Assembly: GCF_043290135.1 (NCBI RefSeq)
Contig: NC_134705.1
Coordinates: 97,904,739 to 97,968,738 of the forward strand
Direction: 5' to 3'
DNA from: Rhipicephalus microplus
Taxonomy: Eukaryota > Arthropoda > Arachnida > Ixodida > Ixodidae
DNA: 64,000 nt
In this document: one piece after another, positions 24,718 through 37,702 of the stretch
Layout: every line of letters starts with the position of its first letter
Position numbering within the stretch: position 1 is the stretch's first letter
Notes under the pieces: model-generated
The model's database searches: none
Told to the model about the DNA's origin: nothing
The model's input: only the letters and a program-made list of their open reading frames with translations
Program-made: the position numbers and the translations under genes

Positions 24718-24885
24718 CTGTGAGTAATCGGTGATGCCGAAGCCGGTGCAGTTCTTGTAGAGGGCGTCGTTGGCGCGGTCGTGAGCGTCAGTCATTGTGT
24801 ATGTGATCACGCCCATTTGCAAGGCAAAGGCGACGATCACACTGCTCCTCCCAAACGTGTCCCTTGCCATAATGGATGCACCCTC
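24718..24885 (-). CDS. host gene exon 5 (chitinase-like protein), GC splice donor
   Basis: This 168-nt exon encodes exactly 56 residues, phase 0 at both ends. The acceptor is tgcttccag (ends at 24886). The donor reads CAG followed by gcgagtg (starts at 24717), a GC rather than GT donor that is otherwise a strong match. The peptide has a buried strand VIVAFALQMGVITYTM, a helix (RANDALYKNC) with an NCT sequon, and ends FGITDYSQ. If the exon were read through, it would stop a few codons later at TAG 24696-24694. Joining to 8507 gives a natural protein end, so the GC donor is preferred. Another acceptor at ...aacag, 21 to 24 bases upstream, breaks phase with the previous exon. Confidence 0.6.
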
Positions 24886-26109
<1,224 letters not shown>

Positions 26110-26335
26110 GCTAACGCTCAGGTAACGTATGATTACTGAACGATATGATACCGCGGGCTTCTCCCAACCCAGTCGTAAAGATTCACTTCATGTAGAAGCG
26201 ACGATTTTCTTTTATTCGCGACGTTGTGCTCTCTGGCACTGCAGTGACACAGGAAAACTCTACTGCACGGTGCTTATGAAAGTACTCCTCATTTTCATGC
26301 TTGTTTTACCTCACTCGGTTAATTTTGTTGAAATA

Positions 26336-26455
26336 TCGGGTTAAACGTCCCAAAACGGCGATAGGACTGTGAGGGGCGCCATAGTAGAGGACAACAAAAA
26401 TTTTGACCATATGTTGTGGTTTAACGAGCAGTGACATCGCAGAGTACACGGACCT
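26336..26455 (-). mobile_element. SINE fragment, diverged
   Basis: gggttaaacgtcccaaaac followed by gaggggcgccatagtagagg matches the tail half of the 53730 SINE in reverse. The 3' half then departs into gtgacatcgcagagtacacg, which resembles the satellite at 27220. Confidence 0.55.
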
Positions 26456-26587
26456 GTTTTGCTATCCATGGGACAGTCGGCCTGTTCATTGGACAGTCCC
26501 ACAGCAAGAACGCGCACTTGAAGTTTCATTGTATAAACGTACATATTACGTGCACCTCAGTAAGCGTTTTGTTTTCTGAAATGCGAA

Positions 26588-26621
26588 GCATTTCTTAGCG
26601 AATTTCGGCGACATTGAACGT

Positions 26622-26673
<52 letters not shown>

Positions 26674-26718
26674 TATCTATTATCTATCTATCTATTATCT
26701 ATTATCTATCTATCTATG

Positions 26719-26793
<75 letters not shown>

Positions 26794-26794
26794 A
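26588..26794. repeat. (TCTA)n microsatellite with its repeat flank
   Basis: gcatttcttagcgaatttcg precedes about 170 bp of TCTA with a few ATTA interruptions. The same flank plus short TCTA occurs at 22528, so the microsatellite travels with a dispersed repeat. Frames reading LSIYLSIY are spurious. Confidence 0.95.
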
Positions 26795-26839
26795 GCCGCC
26801 TACGACTTTCAGCTCTCCTGGCCGTTTCGACAATGGTAT

Positions 26840-27770
26840 CACAACAAAATTGGTGTGCCATAACATGACCGAATGACGAGCATAACTGACTAGTCATAAC
26901 ACGAAATCATGACATGCATTTCATGAATTTTCATGATTTACATTTCCTAATCTTGCTGCTGTAGCAGTGGATTCGTTCACATTACATACTGAAAAACCGG
27001 TATGGTATGACATGACTGCATGACGAAGATAGGTGATAGACCCTAACGTTGAAATCAAGACATGCAAGTCACGTGGGTCGTGAATACGCGCCACGCTCAT
27101 GGTGCACTCGCGTTCATTTCCCTAGCTTCGCTTATGCCAAATTGGGTATTAGAGGACGTGAATAAATGGTGGAAGGATATGACTGGTGCAAAGATGATAA
27201 TTATGATATGCGTGACATCACAGAATATAGAGGCCTGTTTTGCTATGCCGTGACTGGTGCAAAGATGATAATCATGATATGCATGACATCACAGAGTACA
27301 CAGGCCTGTTATGCTATGCTGTGAGACGGCCTATCCATGGAATGTGTAATAACATGACGACACACCGCGCTCATGATGCACTCGCAGCCATACGCTAGCT
27401 TCACATATGCTAAGTTTTGTATTACGGGGCGTGAATGAACGACGAAGGTAAATGACACGTCCAAACATGACAATCGGAAGATGCGTGTCATGTAAAACAC
27501 GACTACACGCTACACTCGTAGCGTGCTCGTGGCCGTTTAACTAGCCCCACATATACCAAATTTGGTATCACTTGACGTGAATAGGCGATGAAGGTAAATG
27601 ACACGTCCAAACATGATAATCATGGCATGCGTGACATGTAACTTGACTGCACACGATGCTCATGATGAGCTAAAATTCGTATTAGATGACGTCAATCGAC
27701 GATGAAGGTAAATGACTCGTCCAAACATGATTATCATGATATGCGTGTCATGTGAAACATCTTTGTAGGA
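26840..27770. repeat. degenerate tandem satellite, about 146-bp unit, array 1
   Basis: Recurring blocks are gtgacatgtaacttgac or gtgtcatgtaaaacacg, then ccacgctcatgatgcactcg, then atgccaaattgggtatta, then gacgtgaat...gatgaaggtaaatg, then aacatgataatcatgac. The gcgtg-catgt anchor sits near 27485, 27630 and 27742, giving spacings of about 145 and 112. A shorter partial unit is at 27205-27276. It lies in the intron between 28849 and 24886. Confidence 0.85.
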
Positions 27771-28849
27771 AGCGCAGCAGCGTGCACGGAACACACAACA
27801 CAAACGCGTAACTTTAACTAAACGTTGATTGCAAACGTCAGCGTATATAAAGAGGGTGAAAGAGAAAAAAAATAATAAAAGACAGAACAAAAAGCACACG
27901 TGCAGTGCCGTATATTTCTCATCCGTTACTATCAATCCTACCACCGAAAAAAAATTCTTTCCGCGTGAGCGAGATAGAAGGTGCTCTAGCACACTAAAAA
28001 TCTTCACATGTCACGAGTCACTGTAAGGAGTGAGGTTGTGTGCCGTATTTCGGTAACACTTGCAGTTTTTATTGGGACAGAGATTTATTAACGCCGAAAT
28101 GGCACCTAATGATTTTAATCATTTAGCCTCCCTCCATCCCGTACTCTATCAATAGCCTCCTTGTGTTGCTCGCGAATCCAGAAAAACCATTATCCCATTA
28201 CGCAGTATCTAACTGAATTTTACTACATTCAGTTTGAAGGGACACTGTACTTAAACGACTAAAACTGACGAAGAATCAGCTTAGACTGCAAAATATAATC
28301 TGACAATATTTTATTTATAGATCATATCTCTTTATTATTAGTCGGAGGGAGCCTCAAGCTCCATGTTTCAGTTTTAAACATTGCAAAAATATCTCCAGAA
28401 GTGGCATGTGTGTCGAAAAGCTTTTCTCCTATTTTGGCCATACCGGTTCAACAGACCTTTCTGACATTGGTGTACTGAGACTCTTATCCTATCAGAAAGG
28501 AAAACTTGCTTCGTACTTGATTAGGACCGAAGTAAGCACTGGTAGACGCCATCAAAACTCATGACGTCATGGTGACTGGTGCGACAATATTAAGGCAGCG
28601 TCGCCGTCGCCATCTTTTTCACATGCGTTTTTTCACTTGTCAGGAGTCGTCTTGTGGCAACGAAGGCGACTGAGGAGTCGGAAAGGAGTAATCTGCTGGT
28701 ATCAGCAAATTTTAGAGAAGTTTTTCTTATTTCTTTACCTAATTGATGCCCATTTACGTGGCGATGTCGCAAGGAGCACTATCACAGTCCACGCATCCGT
28801 GGGCACTGCCAAATTTCATGATCGAAATAAAATTTCGATGCAAACTTAC
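27771..28849. other. intron sequence with a short LINE tail at 28060-28190
   Basis: On the reverse strand 28190-28110 reads WIREQHKEAIDRVRDGGRLN ending D-stop, a LINE-like C-terminus, followed by AATAAA-type sequence at 28080-28090. The remainder is unassigned. Confidence 0.4.
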
Positions 28850-28967
28850 CATATTTGGAGCGTGTCTATCTTCACTCATGAGGGCGTTCGAGGGCAACGT
28901 CATGCACCAGCTCTGGGAGGGGATTGACACAACTGTGCTGATCACTACGAGCACGTCGACGTCTTTC
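28850..28967 (-). CDS. host gene exon 4 (chitinase-like protein)
   Basis: This 118-nt exon lies between the acceptor ttttcctcag (ends at 28968) and the donor ATG followed by gtaagt (starts at 28849). One base completes the Ala codon from the exon before; 39 further codons end in phase 0. The peptide begins KDVDVLVVISTVVSIPS, a typical buried strand (DVLVVIST), then SWCMTLPSNAL. In GH18 barrels the comparable strand ends with residues near the substrate. The conserved acidic or aromatic residues of active enzymes are not evident. It is 1.5 kb downstream of the exon at 30474, the shortest intron of the gene. Confidence 0.65.
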
Positions 28968-30473
28968 CTGAGGAAAACGTTTGCACTTTGAAGACGCAGT
29001 TTTAGGAGTACATACACTTATTGGAAGCTCAAACATAAAAAAACACAATAAACTGCAGATTGTTACAGCTCGTAACTAAGTGCGAGTTACAACACATATA
29101 TGGCTAGGCACTCAAAATAAACGTATAAGTTATTCAGATGAAACCAGAATATCTGTTTGTGAATGCTACGTTTTGTGTACCAACTATTTTCAGAGTCTTG
29201 TCAATTGAAAAAACGGGCGTCATCCTGCCCAGACCGTTTTCGTCGCGTCCGGAGCCAGCCTCGAAGGGCATCTAGAAAGCAGCTTCACAAGATGAGGCTG
29301 TTTTTCTCGCGTAGCCGGAGCTCATCACGGAGGCCAACGAGGAGAGCAGGTCTTCATGCCGACACTCTTTTTATTGAGTTGCCAGGGCTAATCGTGGATG
29401 CCATTAAAGGGAACAAGTTTTCATTCTAAGACTGCTTTCGTTGAAATGCCTTAAGCTAATCGCCATTTAAGAAAGCAGATCTTCATGCTGCACTTGTTTT
29501 GTTGTCCCCATTTTCAGAACTGGCGGGGGTTTGCGTGTGTCCGTCACTTTTTGGCTGTGTCTAGGCCTTTATCAGAATAAAGGGTTTACCTGATGAATTT
29601 CGTGCCACGACGGAAGCGTCAATTAGTGCCAAATAACAACGTGATTTCTTTAAGTGTGCTCCTTGATTTCTTCTGCTGCATGCACCCCGGGCCTCCGGAA
29701 CTTTCTCAGAACTATACGCATTTATGACTAGGCCACTGCAGATAAAAAAAAACTGTTGTGGTGGGTCAGTTGGCGATTATATAAGCGTCACAAAGGGTAC
29801 GAAAGTCGTAACAGCCGCAATTACCTGCGGTGATGACTTGAAATACCTCGTAAAGATGTCAGTGCCCCTTGGTAGAACGAAGGTTACGTTCTAGCAAGCG
29901 TTGGTGTCGCGTATAACGATAACAAAAACTCTGAGATAACTAGCGCTTGAGTATTCTAGATAAGTGTGTGGACCTCTTTACGCATGCATGTATGGGTTTG
30001 CACACTGTCATTTTATACCTGCTGCTTGCCGTTTATAAAGTGTGGACGTAAAAGGATTAGTTGCGATAAGATGGCGTATCCAGTCACCAGGAGTGTATAA
30101 ACGAAGAGGAAGGTTAAAGTAATGTTGCTATCGATATCGAATGTTCTAGTTAACGCTTAACCACTATCTGTCAAAATGGTCGATTGAGTGAGTTTGTGAT
30201 TCATGATTACTTGAACTACGAGCACAACGTAGACAAGGACTAAGGCATGGTCAAGCGTGTGCTACCAACTCGTATGTGCTTACGAAGCTTTTATCTGTCA
30301 GTATATACTTGTCTCAGCTTTCCGATTAAGCTTTCAAATCGTACTATAGGCGCTTGTCTGTTTATTATTAGTTAGTGCACCTCTAAGTTACGCGTTCGCA
30401 TTTCAATGCGGGGTTACCCTATAGAAACAAAGTCTGTGCTTAATCTATGCAACATCTCGTGATCGACACTCAC
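28968..30473. other. shortest host intron (1.5 kb), no recognised element
   Basis: Bounded by the donor gtgagt at 30473 and the acceptor cctcag at 28968. An 88-codon Arg/Ser-rich plus-strand frame at 29163-29429 shows no motif. Confidence 0.45.
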
Positions 30474-30598
30474 GCCGAGAGTGACAAGCCGGTCCTTGAA
30501 AGTTGACTCCAGGCCTCTGGGTGGTCGTAGTAGTAGTAACCCAAGCCGAGAACGATCTTGTTCTCCTCGGAGTTATGTCCTAGGTGATGCCGCATAGC
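30474..30598 (-). CDS. host gene exon 3 (chitinase-like protein)
   Basis: This 125-nt exon has a good acceptor (tttcaattgcag, ends at 30599) and a strong donor (gtgagtg, starts at 30473). It enters in phase 0, encodes 41 residues and leaves two bases of an Ala codon finished by the next exon. The peptide runs from a helix (AMRHHLGHNSEENK) to a strand (IVLGLGYYYYD) and a Trp-containing stretch (HPEAWSQLS). The YYYYD stretch after a hydrophobic strand suits a barrel strand end that would line the ligand cleft. The reading frame continues a little past the donor before a stop, so the splice site rather than the frame sets the end. Confidence 0.65.
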
Positions 30599-30889
30599 CT
30601 GCAATTGAAACGACATTCGATTCAGGCAAGTATTCAGCGTTCCATTTGCATACTTGTTTCTTGCTTGCTTGAAACTTGTCTGAGTGGTCGATGAGTACGA
30701 CTTGTTTGCAGTGATTGTGTAGATGCCATTTGTGAAATTTCTCACAAATTACGCAATGCTCCGTCCTTACTTTTTCGTTCCTCCATGCTGGTAATTGAGT
30801 TTTCATTCACGTAAAGGTTGGTGTATGCTATCCTCAGGTAACAAAGTGTCTCATCTGTTTTTCAACCGATGCTAACCGTTCACTGCGAA

Positions 30890-31690
30890 AAAGCTAGTGT
30901 GCAAGCCAATTATCAAGCTCCGCCATGCCGGTCAGACCCGACCCAACGGCCACTACCATTTCGGGTATCATAAATATCAGTTAATCACATACAACGACAT
31001 CACAAAATGTAATTACATGGGGCGTAGGCGATTCTCACTGCCACACGTAAAGTTGAACAGGGCTCAGGCAGTCATGCTACGTTTGCTGCAAACTGGAAGT
31101 TACCCCACTCCGTATATTCTAAATGAAATTCTCCCTGACAGTACATTTCAATACGAGTGACGTGTGCAATGACATCATTGAAATCAGACACATGCTGGCC
31201 GGCTGTCCCGCGACTCTCACCGACCCCGAAGAACATTGACTTTACTGGCAGAAGGGGGTGCAAAGCTCGTCTTATCAAGATCAGCTACGGGCAGTCCAGA
31301 AGGTTCACGATGGCGCCATAAGGATGACGATAGTTATAGCACGAGAATAAAACGACGACACAGAGACAAGAAGGACACGAAAAATCTTTCGTGTCCTTCT
31401 TGTCTCTGTGTCATCGTTCTGTTCTCGCGCTATAACTATTGTCATGCCATACCAACTAGCCCAAGCTGCCACACTTCTAAGGCGCCATAAGGCTTGGCCT
31501 GACGGTACCGGTGTGGACGCGGCCCGCCTTGGTCTGAAAATACCGGGATTCAGGATAATAATTAGGTTTTGTGAATGAATGAATACCGCCACTGCAGTGC
31601 ACCGGTGGCTTTTGCAGCGCTGCCATTATCCCCTTAATGGGCGTAACATCTCCGAAACTCACTGTCGACGCTGCCAACTCAGCCTTTGTA
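30890..31690 (+). mobile_element. C-terminal LINE fragment with a hairpin in its 3' part
   Basis: The plus strand reads RRRFSLPHVKLNRAQAVMLR, then LLQTGSYPTPYILNEI, then ECDVCNDIIEIRHMLAGC, the C-terminal zinc-cluster region of an I/Jockey-superfamily LINE. A stop follows, then VQSSSYQDQLRAVQKVHDGA. The element is then split by the inverted repeat 31324-31445. Similar C-terminal sequence (ggcgccataaggcttggcct) continues after it, as if the hairpin had been inserted. Confidence 0.65.
31324..31445. repeat. inverted repeat, arms of about 59 bp
   Basis: The left arm (31324-31382) and right arm (31387-31445) are reverse complements apart from a few mismatches, with a 4-base loop. The centre is aagaaggacacgaaa-aatc-tttcgtgtccttctt. 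Confidence 0.95.
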
Positions 31691-32018
31691 TTCCCGTGGC
31701 ACAGCCCCGAAAAAGGAGCTAATTTTCCGGCTCCATTATAGAAATTTGTTTGTGTGGCTAACTTCGACTATTGTCATGGCTTCCTGAAGTTATTGCGCAT
31801 CGACTGACACCAACCACAGCTGTAGGTGACCGGAACTTTTTATGTTAGAAGCCCAAACGCACCTGCCTATTGTGCGAGCCGCCATGTAGGCGGCTGCAGG
31901 AACGCTACCATGCGCGTTGCGCGCGTGCTCGATGGCTCTCGCGAATGAATTCTCATATGCTACGGCGCATCCCGGATCCTCGCGGATGATGGGCACGTGA
32001 CGCCAAGACCTTGATAAA

Positions 32019-33690
32019 ATGGATTTTCAAGACTCTACAGCTCACAGCCTCTCAACGCCAAATGAACGGAGTGATCAGAACGCCGAGACCGACAGCCAAA
32101 ACCAAGTGGATGGAGCCTGGCAAACAGTGCTCACTCTGCGGCAGAAGAAAGCTCTTTCGAAAGCAAAAAAGGCCAAGTCCATGAATTTTTCAACGCCTTC
32201 GTACCACCAACAAATATACACTGCTGAAGCAACCGGAAAATCTAAATACAGGCCTGCCTACAGGTGGCTACCCCCCTCGCCGAAAGACGATTTTAAGAAG
32301 AGGGTGCGGCCACACGAAGGGCTACCAGTCAAGAACCTGACTAGTCCACTTCTGGCATAAGCCGCGATAGCAGCTTGCAGCGGTCAAATATCTCAGATGT
32401 TTGACCGCTACAAAAATTTTTGCTCAGCATCAAGCGAGCTTCTAACATCTTCGTTTTTCGACGTCGCACCATACAGTGGCGGACCACGTGAGGCTAATTA
32501 CCACCCTAAAGATCAACGGTCAGCCACACTCAGTCAATGCCTACGTAGCGACAAGTGAAGGGATAACTAAGGGCATCATTCACTGCTTAGGCCCCCTCAC
32601 GATGCCTGAAGCGCTAAACGCTAATCTCCGCCTACGCGCACAAGGGGTCAAAATTCTGCAAGCACTTATGTTTGAAAACACCAAGATGACCGTTATAAGA
32701 TTTTTTGGAGAGATTACACCTAGGTACATTTATTACAATGGCGGAGAACTTGCTTGCTACCGCTACAAGGTTACCACCCAGTTGTGCAGAGTGTGCCATC
32801 AGGTTGGTCATCGTTCGGACGTCTGCCCCCAGCCGGACATTCAAGTGTGTCACGTTTGTGGACAACGGGACCCTGCAGCCGGACACGAGTGCTCTCTGAA
32901 GTGTGCAGCTTGTGGCAAGGGTCATTTGACAGGTGACCGAAGTTACAGAAAACGACTCAAACCTCCGCAGAAAAGAACCTCAAGGGCTAGCGTGCACCAG
33001 CCTACTCTGAACGACACCTCACTGAAGCCACCTCAACACCCCCGCTGGTTAAGTTCTGATGATGAACAATCTGCACTGGACCTCTGACTGGAGTTGCCAG
33101 AGACTCTTCCAAGGTTTAGCTCTAGATACAGATCTAGATCCAGATCTCGGATCCGGAACGACTCTACTCACAAGACCTTACATTATTTCCACTCACACAA
33201 GTCACCTAAATCCGGGGCTCCATGCTCTGCGATCAAGCAAGCACCTGAACATGGCAAGGTGAGCTATGCACGAGTTTCTTCTCCCGGTGCTCCTATAACG
33301 GCTAATCCGGAATATACAAAAAAATAATTAGTGCGAACAAAATACTCCGTAAGAGCTTGGCAGAAATGAAACGAGAGTTGGCCTCCCTCAAAGCTAACCG
33401 CGGTACGTAATCGAGCCAAAAAACACTTTCTAAAGCAACCGGCACATCTGTCCAGGTCACGATCGAGTCAAATTTAATGGAAGGTACGTTACAACAAGTA
33501 ACGCAGCAACTGCAAAGCAAGAAAAGCTTTCAGCAGCAGTTGTTTGCGGAATTCCAGAACCTAAAGCGGTATGTCAATGAATCTATCGCCATCATAAGGG
33601 CCACTGTTCTTAAACGACCTAAAAGCAGCCCGGGTGCTCTGTCTACCCGTTGTACGAAAAAAACTCTCAACCTCGGACAGCGATAGCACT
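32019..33690 (+). pseudogene. LINE A ORF1 (gag-like RNA-binding protein)
   Basis: Starts at an aaaATGG context (MDFQDSTAHSL). The first frame runs to TAA at 32358-32360. The body continues in another frame from about 32476, with three cysteine clusters at 32785-32940: CRVCHQVGHRSDVC, CHVCGQRDPAAGHEC and CAACGKGHL. After TGA at 33085 the same frame continues with an Arg/Ser repeat (SSRYRSRSRSRIR) and KVSYARV. A coiled-coil-like segment (LQQVTQQLQSKKSFQQQL) is at 33480-33690. The order knuckles, RS-rich, coiled coil fits ORF1p of I/Jockey-superfamily LINEs, which binds element RNA. Broken by at least one frameshift and several stops. Confidence 0.75.
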
Positions 33691-35934
33691 ATCCACGGCG
33701 AGTAAAACACGAGCGCACACCAAATATCTCGAAATTTGGCAGTGGAATTGCAGCACCTTCCACAAACGGGCCGCCACTCTACAACAATTTCTTGATACGG
33801 CGCCAGTCAAACCTGATGTCCTTTGTCTACAAGAGGCTAGTAATAAACCAGTGTAATTGAGTGGTTAATACACGATATCAAATCCAGACTACGCTGAAGT
33901 CACCACGTTGGTTCTTAAGGAAATAGCGACAAGTATTGATTATCTGGTAACTAGTAGCATTGACCACCGAATCATAAGTATACTACCACACAAGCGTAGC
34001 AAAGCCAAAACCATAATCACGAACGTGTATAGCTCCCCTAAAGAAAAAAGGGCCGATTTTGACGCACTCATTCGGTATGCCAAGAGTAATTCCAGCATCC
34101 AGGATCGACTACTGCTTTTAGGGGACTTCAATGCCCCTCACACTACCTGGGGGTACCAAACAGATACCCCGAAAAGCCGGGCACTCGAGCGAGTTGTTGA
34201 TGCGCATGGGCTCCAACTTTTCGTGCTCCCTCAACACCCGGAAAGATTGGATAACAGCGTCAGCACAGACACACTTGCTGATCTTTCATTCATAACTGAT
34301 GTTCACAAGGTGTTCTGGAGCAACCTAGAAGAGTATCTCTGCAGTGACCATTATATCTTGAGCGTGTCGATAGCCTCCTTAAAATTCGGCAATCTCATGG
34401 CCAAGTTGTATTAACAGATTGGATAACTTATCGTGAAATCCCACTGCGCGAAATTTTACCGGATAGCGCTGAAGATTGGGCAACGCACATACGAGAGGCT
34501 CACAAAGCAACATCCAAGAGGGTTGCGCTCACAGCGAAAACCCCGGTAGTCGATAGCCATCTGATACATATGAGGGAATCTAGGAGAGGGTTGATCAAAT
34601 GATGGAAACAACCGACACTCAATAGAAAATTGCGCCATAGAACTGCTGAGATATCTGGGTGGGCAAACGCTTCCGCGCGGCAGTTGGAAACGGCAAGTTG
34701 GGCGAACTTTTGCGACTCGATCCGAGAAAACTTCCACATTTCCAAGACATTGGCAATACTGCGCCGCATAATGGAACCTGGTATTACCAAAACTTCCGCA
34801 AAACGAACTCCTAAGAAGCTCGCAGGGGAATTTCCAGGAACAGATGACATCCTCCTCACTAGGGTCTGAGAGAAGTACATAGGCGCGGTCACCACTCCCC
34901 CGTGCACTTTAGCATACCAAGGCCAGAAAAACGCAATACTCGACGCACCGATCACCAAAGCAGAACTATTTGCGGCCGCGCCAGCTGCAAAGCGCAATAC
35001 TGCCCCTGGACTTGACCAGCTAACAAACGCGATGATTTAGAATCTGAGCGACGAACACCTGGGACAGCTTACTCGGTATTTTAATGAACAGGTATGGGAG
35101 AAGGGCGTGGTTCCTCAACATTGGAAGGAAGCCAGAATTATTCTCATTCAGAAGCCAGGAAAAACACACGACCTACAAAATCTAAAATCAATATCATTAA
35201 CAGCCTCTCTTAGCCGATTATTCGAAAAAGCGATTCACGCACGCCTCACGACATACGTTGAATACAGGAACCTTTTTCCAACTAGCATGTTCGGATTTCA
35301 ACAACATATGTCAGCGCAGGACGTCTTCCTTCTACTTCGGGAAGAGGTACTCTGCAATACCACGATTGGGGCAGAACATCTCTTCGTAGCTCTTCATTTG
35401 AAAAGCGCCTTTAACACTATGTCCCATGAGCTGATCTTATCTGTGCTAAATGACATCAGTTGTGGGCAAAAGATATATGACTACGTACGCTCTTTCCCTA
35501 ACCTCTCGCGCTGCTACAATAGGTCTAGGCAATACACGTTCAGATCAATTTCCTATGCCCAATAAAGGCACATTACAACGGGCGATACTATCCCCTCTTC
35601 TCTTCAACATGGGACGCGGCTTCTCTTCAACATGGGACGCGGCTGGAGTGAGACGCTGTGCGGACGTGTTTCGCATGAGCTCCGGCCCGGTGACCGACTA
35701 TCGGCGGACGCGCTTTTTTTCTGGACTTGCTGTCAGTGGGCTCGTCTGCAGGAGGTTGCCCTGTACCTACGGACACCACTCGTTTAGGCAAGTTTGTCCC
35801 CGTTTTTGGAGTTTCCGAGATTTTCCTATCAACCCCGCGGTGGCAAGGCTAGGCCTATCTTCTAGGCCAAGCCTGGGCCACGTCGCCGGGCGTCTGACTT
35901 GCACCCGGTGACCGTGGGCCTTGTTGGGCTGAAG

Positions 35935-37702
35935 ATGGAATACTACGTCGAAGGGGAGACTATAACACCCGAAGATTTTGAAGCAGGAGAGTGGGCTCCA
36001 GTGCTGAAGGCACAGGACTGATTTAAGAAGACTCAGCATGGCGACAACGCCAAGAGTAAGCCTTGCGAGGTGCAGGCCGGCAGCGACGGGCGCAAGACGC
36101 ACGGAGCGCAGCAAGTCAACCGGAGGAAAGCGCCGGTATGGAAAAAACGCAGACCGTTTCTCAAGTTGCCAGCCACGAATTTCAAGATTGTGTACAGGCC
36201 CTAGAACTGGGACTTGAGTGTTGTGACAGCGAGAAAACTAGGATGTGCACTGAGAGCAGCAGCACGTCTAACGAGTGCGATTGCCGCGGAAGAAGACATT
36301 GTCCGGGTTAATGGCACAAACAACACGTTGACGGTGAGCATACCGTGCATAAATCGCAGTGGGGCATATGCGACTGTGAAGACGCTCAAGCTGGGTGATC
36401 GTGACCTGCCGGTTTCGGCGTTCGTGGCGCCGTTGGAGAACTCCGTGCGGGGAGTGATTTACAATGCTTATGATGGATGCCCAGTGGAAGAAGTTCAGGC
36501 GGGATTCCTGAAGAAGAATGAAGGCATAGACATTCTGGACGCGAGCTCTCTGGGAAAGTCAAAGGCGATTCCGATTACGTTCGGGGGAAAACGCATACCC
36601 CGGCAGATTACTTACTGGAACTGTCTGTACGCTGTGATCCCATACAGAAATTTAGAACGAGACCTGCTACAACTGCAGACGAGTTGGACATCGAGCGGAC
36701 GTTTGCTATCGTCCGAAGAGCAACCTATGTCCCCGTTGCGGGAAGGGCCATCCTGCCCCGCCAGAAGGAGAGCCACCTACGTGCACGCCGGACTGCATCG
36801 TGTGTCATGGTGCGCATGACACAGGGAGCCGGAACTGCAAGTTTTGCCTGGCTCGCAAGCCACCGACAGGCCGGCAGCAGAGCATCAAATCAGAGAGCGA
36901 AGCTGGCAACGATAAGCGGTCCTCGAGGGCCACGGAGCGGTCACCGAGGGGTAAAGAAGGCACAAGCAAAAGCAGGGACCGGTCGAGTTCCTTCCCGCCA
37001 TTGCCAGGGCGCTGGGGCGGCCAAGATGGTGGACGAGCATCCAGTACCAACAGCTGCGCACGTGACACCAACAAAAAGGTGAGCTTGTCAAGCACGGCCT
37101 CCCAGAACGAAACCGCTCGAGAGAGGGCGTTAGCAGCGCTGGTTCAGCGACAGGGAGACTTGATTAAAAGAATGGAAAACAGAATTGCAGAAATCGAACG
37201 CGCACTTAGAAACGACCAACGGCAGGAGACACAGGCGCCAGCAGTGCAAGGCCTACAGAAAGCGACGCAAGAGGCGTCTGCTCGCGTACAGGAGAGTGCA
37301 GCTATGGAAGTGGAGAATCGGGGGACAGTGAAGAGACCACTGCCGGGGGATGAGGTAGCTAACGCAAAACGATTAGCCGAAACGTCACCAGTAGACATGC
37401 CACAGCCTGTTTTTAAGGTCATTCGTCTTAAGTCGGATGTAACAACACTTGCGGATAAAGTAGGCAAACAAGGGAAAAGACAGAATAGGTTGGAGGCTCG
37501 AGTCCAAAAGATCGAAGCCAGATTAGACACAATAGAGGAGCGTCTCGGCATGCTCTCCACTGAATTTAGGGATTCCCAAACCCAGGTCATGGGCATGTTT
37601 CAGCAGCTTCATACTCTATTGGAGGCAAGACTGCCTCCCGTGGGTGGCCAAGTGCCATTAGTCAACCTGGTGCCTCATCATGGCGCCTCGCCAGCAAATT
37701 GA
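35935..37702 (+). pseudogene. LINE B ORF1
   Basis: Starts MEYYVEGETITPEDFEAGEW at 35935. In-frame stops lie at 36019-36021 (TGA) and 36202-36204 (TAG), after which the same frame resumes (SVVTARKLGCALRAAARL). The core resembles the ORF1 region before the knuckles (VSAFVAPLENSVRGVIYNAY). A frameshift near 36690 moves to the frame with two cysteine clusters at about 36730-36860, CPRCGKGHP... and CIVCHGAHDTGSRNC. The rest is charged, with a coiled-coil-like C-terminus (ERALAALVQRQGDLIKRMEN, then KIEARLDTIEERL). Ends at TGA 37700-37702, overlapping ORF2 by 23 bases. Role: RNA binding and particle formation. Confidence 0.8.

Noticed and set aside
26614..26868. Open frame reading LSIYLSIY
   Set aside because: Translation of the TCTA microsatellite; no biological frame.
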